A DNA stretch of 8,912 nucleotides, taken from the NCBI GenBank assembly GCA_022839995.1, contig JALHIN010000044.1, positions 1-8,912 of the forward strand. The letters run 5' to 3'. The notes under the pieces were generated by a model. It saw only the letters and a list, made by a program, of their open reading frames with translations. It did not search any database and had not been told where the DNA came from. Position 1 is the first letter of the stretch. The number at the start of each line of letters is the position of its first letter. The translations under genes were made by a program, and so were the position numbers. Source of the DNA: 79-D21 sp022839995 (GTDB lineage Bacteria > Synergistota > Synergistia > Synergistales > 79-D21). This document shows, one piece after another, positions 1 through 6,348 of the stretch.

Positions 1-10
1 TGACTACACT

Positions 11-36
11 GTAACCGAAGTCCCGGTGGCTTTTTT
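11..36 (+). terminator. Probable rho-independent terminator of an upstream gene outside the window
   Basis: Arms at 11-17 and 24-30 pair as GTAACCG with CGGTGGC, with one G-U pair and one A/G mismatch. They enclose a 6-nt loop and are followed at once by six T residues (31-36). This is the form of an intrinsic terminator read on the + strand, so it would end a gene lying left of the window. The right arm CGGTGG (24-29) could instead pair with CCACCG at 43-48, which would break the first hairpin. Whether that alternative matters is unknown. Confidence 0.5.
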
Positions 37-161
37 GTCTTCCCACCGATTGCCGCCTTTTTCAGACGACCTTTTTACAGCACTTTAGGGGCTTGATCCG
101 AAAAAAGCGAAGGCTTGGGTTGCACAAGATAGTGAACTAGAAGTCTAACTATCACCAAAAA

Positions 162-189
162 CCCCCATGTTTAGGCTGAATCCCCCATG
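162..189. repeat. Two direct copies of CCCCCATG, 20 bp apart
   Basis: CCCCCATG occurs at 162-169 and again at 182-189, a period of 20 bp or about two helical turns. The pair lies 35-60 bp upstream of the candidate -35 box of the regulator gene. Same-face direct repeats at this distance are typical of activator sites, but no protein can be assigned. Chance is possible for an 8-mer pair in 300 bp. Confidence 0.3.
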
Positions 190-211
190 CAATAAATTAT
201 TCCTTTCACTA

Positions 212-239
212 GTCAAATAGCTATTGACAGGAGCGCTCC
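212..239. promoter_or_regulatory. Adjacent palindromes overlapping the candidate promoter (possible operator)
   Basis: GTCAAATAGCTATTGAC (212-228) has 5-bp inverted arms GTCAA/TTGAC and contains the perfect palindrome AATAGCTATT (216-225). It overlaps the candidate -35 box. Directly after it, GGAGCGCTCC (230-239) is a perfect 10-bp palindrome placed in the spacer between the -35 and -10 boxes. A repressor bound at either would block RNA polymerase. Autoregulation by the RpiR-family protein encoded next is a reasonable inference, but no known RpiR operator is recognised here. Confidence 0.4.
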
Positions 240-253
240 GCAACTTGTATCTT
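224..253 (+). promoter_or_regulatory. Candidate sigma-70-type promoter of the operon
   Basis: A perfect -35 hexamer TTGACA lies at 224-229. The best -10 candidate is TATCTT at 248-253 (4 of 6 matches), with an 18-bp spacer. Transcription would start near 260 and give a leader of about 58 nt before the ATG at 318. It is the only strong -35 match seen in the gene-free region 1-317. A weaker pair, TTGCAC (120-125) and TCTAAC (144-149), is less convincing. Confidence 0.45.
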
Positions 254-272
254 TTGCAAGAAAAGAATCAGA

Positions 273-302
273 AAATGATTTAATGTAAGAAAAAAATCAT
301 TT
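273..302. repeat. Inverted repeat AAATGATTT / AAATCATTT in the leader of the regulator gene
   Basis: The 9-bp arms at 273-281 and 294-302 are perfect inverted copies separated by 12 bp. A further half-site AATCA at 266-270 pairs with TGATT at 276-280 across 5 bp. The repeat ends just before the ribosome-binding site (307-315). It could be an AT-rich operator for the downstream regulator or a weak mRNA hairpin affecting translation. Nothing in the sequence decides between them. Confidence 0.4.
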
Positions 303-317
303 CCAAGAGGGGGAGCC

Positions 318-1193
318 ATGAAAGAAGAACTTCTCTCTAAGATTCCGGCAATGTCTCCAAGCCAACTCAAGGTTGCCCGGTTCATTCTTGATTTTCCGCA
401 GGAAGCCGCTTTTCTAACTGCTTCTCGGCTAGCCGAGCGGATTGGAGTTAGTGAAGCCACCGTTGTCCGCTTCGCATCCTTTCTAGGGTTCGAAGGTTAC
501 GGAAAGATGCGCGCTTCAATCAGCCAAAGACTCTTGGATGAACTTTCTACTGTCGAAAGGATACGTGATTACCGGAAGGAGGCTGGGGGTAGTTTTCTTG
601 AAACAATCCTAGCAAAGGATATCCAGGCTCTCTCGAAGGTTCAGGGGCACATTCCGGAAGACCAGGTCGAGGAAATGGCAAAGGCTATCACAAAGGCGGC
701 TGCCGTTTTCGTGGCTGGAGCAAGGAGTTCTTATGCCCTGGCGTATTACCTCCACTATTACCTTTCGTGGATTCGCCCTTCTGTAACGTTGCTTTCCGAA
801 AACACCGCTTTCGAAACGCTCGAAAATGCGAAGAGCGATTCTCTTGTGGTTGGCATCAGCTTCCCGCGGTACACGCGGTGGACTGTGGAGATCCTGAAGT
901 ATGCGGGAGAGAAAGGCCTTGAAAGGGCTTCGATTACAGATAGCCTGGTCAGTCCTCTTGCGATGGAGGCTTCCTTTGTCGTAACCGTTCCGTACACTCC
1001 TGTTTCCTTCATCGATTCTTTCACTGCACCGATCTCCTTCCTGAATTGCCTTATCCTTTCAGTCTCGCGCAAGCTGGAAGATTCCCTCCCAGAAAGGTTT
1101 GCGGCGCTTGAAAGTCTGTGGGCCAGGAACCGGACCTACCTTTCTTCTGGAAAGCTGTCGACGAGCCTTGCGGGTCCAGGCTTCTCCGGCTGA
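318..1193 (+). CDS. RpiR/MurR-family transcriptional regulator (HTH + SIS domains)
   Basis: This 291-residue protein has the two-domain layout and usual length of RpiR-family regulators. An N-terminal helix-turn-helix domain covers about residues 1-77, with the DNA-reading helices around 33-61 (LAERIGVSEATVVRF). A SIS (sugar isomerase) domain covers about 117-250, with its first strand and loop at VFVAGARSS (130-138). The start ATG follows the purine-rich site GAGGGGGAG. In phosphosugar-responsive members the SIS domain carries an S-x-S-G-x-T type loop; here the equivalent region reads SFPRYT (181-186), so an effector other than a sugar phosphate is plausible. The last ~20 residues are a Ser/Gly-rich tail of unclear role. 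It is the first gene of the block and its leader is rich in palindromes, so it probably controls the downstream genes and itself. Family assignment is secure; target and ligand are inferred. Confidence 0.92.
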   Translation: MKEELLSKIPAMSPSQLKVARFILDFPQEAAFLTASRLAERIGVSEATVVRFASFLGFEGYGKMRASISQRLLDELSTVERIRDYRKEAGGSFLETILAKDIQALSKVQGHIPEDQVEEMAKAITKAAAVFVAGARSSYALAYYLHYYLSWIRPSVTLLSENTAFETLENAKSDSLVVGISFPRYTRWTVEILKYAGEKGLERASITDSLVSPLAMEASFVVTVPYTPVSFIDSFTAPISFLNCLILSVSRKLEDSLPERFAALESLWARNRTYLSSGKLSTSLAGPGFSG

Positions 1194-1225
1194 CCTGGCC
1201 GGAACAAAACAGAAGGGGGGTTGCC

Positions 1226-1282
1226 ATGAACCGCAGAGAAAGGATCCTGGCGCAAGGGAGCAGCGATTCGACAAGGGAGTGA
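1226..1282 (+). CDS. Possible 18-codon mini-ORF upstream of the aminotransferase gene
   Basis: An ATG at 1226 is preceded by AGAAGGGGGG (1209-1218), a better-looking ribosome-binding site than the one used by the aminotransferase. It reads 18 codons (MNRRERILAQGSSDSTRE) to a TGA at 1280-1282, only 5 nt before the proposed TTG start at 1288. The frame differs from that of the aminotransferase. It may be a leader peptide that couples or meters translation of the next gene. It could also be the remains of the first codons of a lost gene, or chance. No similarity is claimed, and it is too short for coding statistics. Confidence 0.35.
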   Translation: MNRRERILAQGSSDSTRE

Positions 1283-1287
1283 TTAAA

Positions 1288-2631
1288 TTGCAGGATTTCA
1301 AGCACTTGATTCCCCGTAGCTACACAACTGATTTCAAGATCGCCACCCGCGGGGAAGGCATTTATATTTTCGATGAAAAGGGAACCCCCTATATCGACGG
1401 ATGCTCGGGAGCCCTGCTTTCAAGCATAGGGCACGGCAACCACGCAATAATCGACGCGATGACCCGCCAACTTATGCAGATTGAATTCGCCCACCCCTCC
1501 AGGTGGATGTGTTCCGTAGTCCTGGAAGCAGCCGAAGAGATCGCCGCGATAACTCCAGGTGACATCAAGAACGTCTGGTTCGTGAGCGGGGGGAGCGAAG
1601 CGGTTGAATCGGCAATTAAGTTTTCCCGACAGTATTTCGTAGAACGGGACGGCGTTAATTCCTCGAAATCCATCGTGATCGGCCGCTGGAATTCTTATCA
1701 CGGCAGTACCCTTGGAACGATGGCTGTTGGAGGGTCCATCCCCCGTCGCCGCATTTTTTCCCCGCTTTTCATGGAATTTCCCAAGATCCAGCCCCATTAC
1801 TGCTACCGGTGCCCTTACGGGCAAACCTATCCCTCCTGCGGCGTGAGGTGCGCTAAGGAACTTGAGGCCGTGATCAAGCGGGTCGGTCCGCAATACGTGG
1901 CGGCTTTCATAGCCGAACCGGTCGTTGGTTCGACGGTGGGTGCGCTTCACCCGCCGAAGGAATACTGGCCGATCGTTAGGGAAATTTGCAACCGTTACGA
2001 CATCCTTCTGATCGCAGACGAGATCATGACCGGCATTGGCCGAACGGGGAAAGCCTTCGGCGTAGATAACTGGGGAGTGATCCCGGACATAATTTGCGCG
2101 GCAAAAGCCATGTCTGGAGGGTATTCCCCTGTCGGCGGAATGTTCGTACGGACGCCCCTCGTCGAAGTCTTGAAAAACGGCTCGGGCGCCTTTATGCATG
2201 GTCACACGTACAACGGGAACCCTGTCACGGCAGCGGCTGTGGTGGCCACGATGCGGTTCATAAGGGAAAACAACCTTTTCGAGAATGCCGCGGCGATGGG
2301 CGAATACCTGGGGAAGGCAATGGAGCGGCTGCAGGATAACCCGATCGTGGGCGAAGTCCGCGGCCTTGGGTTGATGCGGGGCATCGAGCTTGTCCGCGAC
2401 AGGAAGACCCGCGAACCTTTCGAACCTTTCGTGAAGGCTGCCCAGAAATTGACGCAGGAGTGCCTGACCCGTGGGCTTGTCGTTTACCCGGGAAGCGGCC
2501 AGGCTGACGGGATTGCTGGGGACCAGTTCATGGTGGCTCCTCCTCTCATCATCCAGAAGGAGGAAATCGAGGAAATCGTAAGCAGACTCGAAGAAGCTTT
2601 GAAAGCAACGGCCAAGGCCCTGTTGCCTTAA
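1288..2631 (+). CDS. Class III PLP-dependent aminotransferase
   Basis: It transfers an amino group from an amine or omega/beta-amino acid donor to an oxo acid, using pyridoxal phosphate in the cytoplasm. Class III (fold type I) marks are clear: the phosphate-binding loop SGGSEA (100-105), the ring-stacking YHG (137-139), the cofactor aspartate in IADE (D244), the Schiff-base lysine in AAKAMSGGYSP (K273), and HTYNGNP (306-312). The frame is open back to 1099, inside the regulator gene. TTG 1288 is chosen because GGGAG (1275-1279) lies 8 nt before it and the protein then begins where the family does (447 residues). GTG 1279 directly abuts that site. A loop with four cysteines, C172, C175, C184 and C188 (CYRC...CGVRC), interrupts the middle of the protein. 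A tandem 9-bp repeat (2412-2429) encodes EPFEPF. Substrate is not readable from the sequence; the context argues for a beta-amino acid. Confidence 0.9.
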   Translation: MQDFKHLIPRSYTTDFKIATRGEGIYIFDEKGTPYIDGCSGALLSSIGHGNHAIIDAMTRQLMQIEFAHPSRWMCSVVLEAAEEIAAITPGDIKNVWFVSGGSEAVESAIKFSRQYFVERDGVNSSKSIVIGRWNSYHGSTLGTMAVGGSIPRRRIFSPLFMEFPKIQPHYCYRCPYGQTYPSCGVRCAKELEAVIKRVGPQYVAAFIAEPVVGSTVGALHPPKEYWPIVREICNRYDILLIADEIMTGIGRTGKAFGVDNWGVIPDIICAAKAMSGGYSPVGGMFVRTPLVEVLKNGSGAFMHGHTYNGNPVTAAAVVATMRFIRENNLFENAAAMGEYLGKAMERLQDNPIVGEVRGLGLMRGIELVRDRKTREPFEPFVKAAQKLTQECLTRGLVVYPGSGQADGIAGDQFMVAPPLIIQKEEIEEIVSRLEEALKATAKALLP

Positions 2632-2638
2632 CAAAAAA

Positions 2639-2652
2639 TCCGCATTTGCGGA
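2639..2652. other. Small hairpin between the aminotransferase and binding-protein genes
   Basis: TCCGCATTTGCGGA is a 6-bp near-perfect palindrome just after the aminotransferase stop and a few bases before the next ribosome-binding site. On the + strand no T-run follows it, so it is not a + strand terminator. On the - strand it is followed by six T residues, but no - strand gene ends here. It may be an RNA processing or stability element within the operon mRNA. Confidence 0.3.
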
Positions 2653-2669
2653 AATAGAAGGGAGTGTAA

Positions 2670-3629
2670 ATGCAAATGAAAAAACGAATCATCTTGGCGC
2701 TTATCCTGTCATCCCTTGTCTTTGCAGGAGCGGCACTGGCGGCAACCACTTTCATCACAATCGGTTCGGGCGGCGTTGGGGGCACCTATTACCCCTTGGG
2801 CGGAGCGATGGCTGAAGTCTGGAGCAAGGCAAACATCGACGTCAAAGCCACTTCCCGCTCTACCGCAGCCTCAAAGGAAAACTGCCGGCTTGTGGCAACC
2901 GATAAGGTCCAGGTTGGTATGTCCATGGGCTCGACGCTCTACCAGGCAGTCACGGGAACTGAAGCTTTCTCGCAGGACGGGAAACTCCCCCTCGAGATTC
3001 TAATGAATATGTACCCGGCACCTCAGCACCTGGTCACCACGACACGAACAGGAATTAAGACGCTTTACGATCTAAAAGGGAAAAAGGTTTCCGTCGGTGC
3101 TGCTGGTGGTGGAGACCAGCTATTGACCCTCATAATCCTGAAGGAAGCTGGGATCGATCCGGACAAGGATTTCAGCAAACAGCAGTTGACGCAATCGGAA
3201 GGTGTCATGGCGCTGAAAGACGGGAACGTTGATGCCGTGTTCTGGAACTTCGCTGCCCCGGGTTCGTCGGTTCTTGAACTTGCTGCCCAGCGTGACGTCG
3301 TCCTTGTGCCGCTTCCTGAAGAAGTAGTTAAGAAGGTTGTTGCGAAATACCCTTACCTTCTTCCCTACACAATCAAGGCGGGAACTTATCCGAAGGTTGA
3401 CAGGGATGTCCTGACGATTGCCGATGCCAACTACCTGATCGTCAAGAAAGGAATGGACGAGAAGCTTTCCTACAATCTAGTTAAGACGATTATCGAGAAC
3501 CAGAAAAAATTCATGGACGTCACCCCCCAGGCGGTTCACTTCAATCCTCAGGAAGCGAGCCTTGGTAAGGTCGCTCCTTTTACACCGGGAGCCGTGAAGT
3601 ATTTCAAGGAAAAAGGTGTCCGGATGTAG
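2670..3629 (+). CDS. TAXI-family TRAP transporter substrate-binding protein
   Basis: This 319-residue periplasmic protein should capture the substrate and deliver it to the fused permease encoded next. Residues 1-24 form a Sec signal peptide: basic MQMKKR, a hydrophobic core, then ALA before the predicted cut at A24/A25. No lipobox cysteine is present, so it is a soluble periplasmic protein. The mature N-terminus ITIGSGGVGGTYYPLGGAMA (30-49) is the typical opening of the TAXI (TRAP-associated extracytoplasmic immunogenic) family. The strand and loop at DLKGKKVSVGAAGGGDQ (about 134-150) and the DAVFW segment (about 188-192) also fit the two-lobed fold. The ribosome-binding site GGGAG (2660-2664) is 5 nt from ATG 2670; ATG 2676 is an alternative 11 nt away. 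A few studied TAXI proteins bind glutamate-like carboxylates, consistent with an amino- or oxo-carboxylate substrate. The ligand is otherwise unknown. Confidence 0.93.
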   Translation: MQMKKRIILALILSSLVFAGAALAATTFITIGSGGVGGTYYPLGGAMAEVWSKANIDVKATSRSTAASKENCRLVATDKVQVGMSMGSTLYQAVTGTEAFSQDGKLPLEILMNMYPAPQHLVTTTRTGIKTLYDLKGKKVSVGAAGGGDQLLTLIILKEAGIDPDKDFSKQQLTQSEGVMALKDGNVDAVFWNFAAPGSSVLELAAQRDVVLVPLPEEVVKKVVAKYPYLLPYTIKAGTYPKVDRDVLTIADANYLIVKKGMDEKLSYNLVKTIIENQKKFMDVTPQAVHFNPQEASLGKVAPFTPGAVKYFKEKGVRM

Positions 3630-3638
3630 ATTCCCCTC

Positions 3639-3683
3639 TCCAACCGGGGCAGCGTGCCTTTTGGGGCCGCTGCCCTGGTTGGA
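3639..3683. other. Large intercistronic hairpin between binding-protein and permease genes
   Basis: The arms 3639-3654 and 3668-3683 pair over 16 continuous positions, 15 Watson-Crick plus one G-U. Inside the apical part, GCC (3656-3658) pairs with GGC (3665-3667) around a TTTTGG loop. It begins 9 nt after the stop of the binding-protein gene and ends before the permease ribosome-binding site (AAAGGG, 3699-3704). No T-run follows, so it is not a standard terminator. Hairpins in this position can protect the upstream mRNA from 3' exonucleases or partly limit read-through, giving more binding protein than permease. Confidence 0.65.
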
Positions 3684-3715
3684 CATAATCTTATCCTGAA
3701 AGGGCCTGAAAACCG

Positions 3716-5638
3716 ATGAACGAAAACGACAAGATTGAAGAACTGATCGAGGAAGTCGAGGGGAAAAAGAGGAAACCGGAAGGTTTTGCTGGCCTCCTCA
3801 TCGCGGGCATTGCAATTGCTGCTTCTTGCTTCCACCTCTACACGGCCGCATTCGGCCTTCTTCCTGCGATGACTCAGAGGGCGATCCACTGGATGTTCAT
3901 GGGTTCTTTGATTTTTCTCCTTTATCCGATTTCGAGAAAAAGATCGCTTAGGAAGATAGACTTCTGGGATTGGGCTTTTGCGGGGCTGATTGTTGCGTCC
4001 TGCCTTTATATCCTAATCAACTGGAACGCCATCTGCGACCGTGAAGGAATGCCCATTCCTTCTGACATCGTTATGGGAATGATCATGACGCTACTGGTCA
4101 TCGAGGCGACAAGGCGTTCCATGGGATGGCCGCTGCCATTGGTGGCATTTATCGCGATTCTCTATGCCCTCTTCGGACGCTATATGCCAGGGATGCTTGC
4201 CCATGGAGGTTTCCCTCTAACGGAGCTGGCTCCATTCTTCTACCTCAGGACCGACGGGATATTCGGTATTCCGTTAGGTGTTTCCTCCACGTTCATTTTC
4301 CTTTTTGTGCTATTCGGTGCCGTCCTCAATATTTCAGGAGCGGGGCAATTCTTCATAGATGTTGCCCTTGCCCTGACGGGAAGAAGCACCGGAGGACCGG
4401 CCAAGGCGGGTGTTGTTGCCTGCGGCCTGATGGGAACCGTATCAGGCAGCTCTGTAGCGAACGCTGTCACGACCGGTTCTTTCACGATTCCATTGATGCG
4501 CCGAGCGGGATATACGGACACTACCGCGGCTGGAATTGTCGCGGCATCCTCGACCGGAGGCCAGATCATGCCGCCGGTCATGGGGGCGGCAGCTTTCATC
4601 ATGGCGCAGTTCCTGGGAGTTTCCTACTGGGAAATCGTTGTTGCCGCGGCTCTTCCCGCAACCTTATATTTTACCTCGATTTTTGCGATGGTTCATTTCA
4701 CGGCCAGAAAAATGGGCATTAAGGGAATGTCCAAGGAGGATCTTCCCGATCTGGGACAGGTGTTCAGGAAAGGCTGGCATCTTCTGGTTCCAATCGTCAC
4801 CCTCGTCGTCTTCCTTGCACTAGGCTATTCCCCGTCAAAGGCCGTCTTCTGGTCTCTTGTGGTCCTGGTTGCCGTAACCTGGATTGGGGCCAAAGAGTAC
4901 CGAATCACACCTGAGAAGCTGCTTAAGGCTCTGATTGTCGGCGGCACCTCGGCGATTGAGGTGGCAGCCGCCTGCGCCTGCGCGGGTATCATTATCGGTG
5001 TCGTGGGTATCACGGGTCTTGGTTTAACCTTCTCGTCCTTCCTGCTCGACCTTTCCCACGGGATCCTTCCGCTTACGCTAGCTTTGACGATGGTGGCCTC
5101 CCTCATCCTAGGGATGGGGCTCCCGACGACGGCAAACTATGTCGTCTGCAGTACGATCATCGCCCCAGCACTCATGGGGATGAACGTCACGGCTATGGCA
5201 GCCCACCTGTTTATTTTCTACTTCGGAATCCTAGCCGATGTTACTCCTCCGGTCGCGCTAGCTGCGTATGCTGCATCGGGTGTCGCGGGTTCAAACCCTA
5301 TGAAGACGGGATTTATGGCTTGCGTAATGGCCCTTGGGGGTTTTCTCATACCCTACATGTTTGTCTATAACAACGCGTTGCTGTGCAGCGGGTCGCTTCT
5401 TAACGTCTTCCTGGGACTCATCCCAGCCCTCATTGGGATTATCGGCCTAGCAGCAGCCGTGCAAGGCTATTTCCTCCAACCGATGAACCTTCCAGTGCGC
5501 TTGCTTTTCGGGGCGATTCCCTTTCTGCTGATTTACCCGAGCCGGTTAGCGGACCTGCTTGCGGCAGGAGTTGTCGCCGCCTATTTCCTCTACCAGAAGC
5601 ACCAGTCGAAAGTTGAAATTGCCAGGGAGGAGGCGTAG
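3716..5638 (+). CDS. TRAP transporter fused permease (DctQ-DctM type, 4TM/12TM)
   Basis: This 640-residue inner-membrane protein fuses the small and large TRAP membrane subunits and should import the substrate with an ion gradient, working with the TAXI protein encoded just upstream. A charged cytoplasmic N-terminus (1-22) is followed by about four membrane segments up to residue ~155 (the DctQ-like part). The large DctM-like domain then carries the signatures GTVSGSSVANAVTTGS (240-255), ASSTGGQIMPPVMGAA (277-292), LGMGLPTTANYV (465-476) and FGILADVTPPVALAAYAASG (503-522). The G/S/T-rich loops are the re-entrant hairpins and Na+ sites of the family. Length matches fused TAXI-associated permeases, and no separate DctQ gene is needed. 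The start ATG follows AAAGGG (3699-3704) at a longish 11 nt. The stop lies 2 nt before the next gene, whose ribosome-binding site is within this gene's last codons. Confidence 0.95.
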   Translation: MNENDKIEELIEEVEGKKRKPEGFAGLLIAGIAIAASCFHLYTAAFGLLPAMTQRAIHWMFMGSLIFLLYPISRKRSLRKIDFWDWAFAGLIVASCLYILINWNAICDREGMPIPSDIVMGMIMTLLVIEATRRSMGWPLPLVAFIAILYALFGRYMPGMLAHGGFPLTELAPFFYLRTDGIFGIPLGVSSTFIFLFVLFGAVLNISGAGQFFIDVALALTGRSTGGPAKAGVVACGLMGTVSGSSVANAVTTGSFTIPLMRRAGYTDTTAAGIVAASSTGGQIMPPVMGAAAFIMAQFLGVSYWEIVVAAALPATLYFTSIFAMVHFTARKMGIKGMSKEDLPDLGQVFRKGWHLLVPIVTLVVFLALGYSPSKAVFWSLVVLVAVTWIGAKEYRITPEKLLKALIVGGTSAIEVAAACACAGIIIGVVGITGLGLTFSSFLLDLSHGILPLTLALTMVASLILGMGLPTTANYVVCSTIIAPALMGMNVTAMAAHLFIFYFGILADVTPPVALAAYAASGVAGSNPMKTGFMACVMALGGFLIPYMFVYNNALLCSGSLLNVFLGLIPALIGIIGLAAAVQGYFLQPMNLPVRLLFGAIPFLLIYPSRLADLLAAGVVAAYFLYQKHQSKVEIAREEA

Positions 5639-5640
5639 CC

Positions 5641-6348
5641 GTGAAGAAAACAATACCGAGGCCTGTCGTCAGTGCGGAAGAAGCCGTGAGTTTCATTCGT
5701 GACGGGATGTCCGTCATGGTCGGTGGGTTTAATTATGGAGGAATTCCTTACACGTTAGTTGACGCCCTAGCGGCGAGTGGGGTCAAGGATCTCTATCTAA
5801 TCGCAAATGACACAGCTTACGCGAATGAGGAGCATCCCGAAGGAATCGGACATGGAAAATTGATCGTTAACGGACAGGTTCGAAAGGTAACGGCATCACA
5901 CGTTGGGCTGAACAAGGAAACGGGCAGGCTTTTCAACGAGGGCAAATTGGATTTGGAATTGGTTCCCCAAGGAACCTTCGTGGAAAGGATTCGCTGCGCC
6001 GGGTTTGGCCTAGGAGGGTTTCTCTCTCCGACCGGCGTCGGGACGGTTTACGAGGAAGGAAAGCAGACACTGGAAATATCGGGGCAAAAATATATCCTCG
6101 AATTGCCCCTAAGGGCAAATGTAGCGCTGATTCGTGCCTATAAAGCCGATACCTGGGGAAACCTTGTCTACATCGGGACCAACAGGAATTTCAATCCCTT
6201 GATGGCAACGGCAGCTGACCTAGTCATTGCCGAGGTGGATGAAATTGTCGAGCCGGGGGAGCTGAGCCCCGACTGCATCGTGACGCCGGGGATCCTTGTT
6301 GATGCTCTCGTGCTGAAAGGAGATGGCTATTATGCTTCCCTCACTTGA
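5641..6348 (+). CDS. atoD: 3-oxoacid (acetoacetate-type) CoA-transferase, subunit A
   Basis: With subunit B it moves CoA from a donor acyl-CoA (acetyl- or succinyl-CoA in known enzymes) to a short-chain or 3-oxo acid in the cytoplasm. The 235-residue product carries the family I CoA-transferase signature DGMSVMVGGFNYGGIP (21-36). AtoD-like segments run through the rest: GFGLGGFLSPTGVGT (121-135), EEGKQTLE (138-145), PLRANVALIRAYKADTWGN (156-174), NFNPLMATAADL (183-194), and VEPGELSPDCIVTPGILVD (203-221). The GTG start is 7 nt after GGAGG (5629-5633), which lies inside the permease 3' end, so translation is probably coupled. The last 17 nt overlap the subunit B gene. The enzyme family is clear. 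Acetoacetate, another 3-oxo acid or butyrate as the real acceptor cannot be settled here. Confidence 0.93.
   Translation: MKKTIPRPVVSAEEAVSFIRDGMSVMVGGFNYGGIPYTLVDALAASGVKDLYLIANDTAYANEEHPEGIGHGKLIVNGQVRKVTASHVGLNKETGRLFNEGKLDLELVPQGTFVERIRCAGFGLGGFLSPTGVGTVYEEGKQTLEISGQKYILELPLRANVALIRAYKADTWGNLVYIGTNRNFNPLMATAADLVIAEVDEIVEPGELSPDCIVTPGILVDALVLKGDGYYASLT

Noticed and set aside
1099..1287. N-terminal extension of the aminotransferase from ATG 1099
   Set aside because: It would overlap the regulator gene by about 95 nt, lacks a convincing ribosome-binding site, and adds 63 residues that do not look like the family.
2412..2429. Tandem CGAACCTTT inside the aminotransferase gene
   Set aside because: Only two copies, in frame, encoding a benign EPFEPF segment; there is no sign of a repeat element.
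1420..2634. A 404-codon open frame on the - strand
   Set aside because: It lies antisense across the aminotransferase gene, whose catalytic motifs are intact. Its translation is rich in His, Arg and Pro with no recognisable motif, as expected for a shadow frame.
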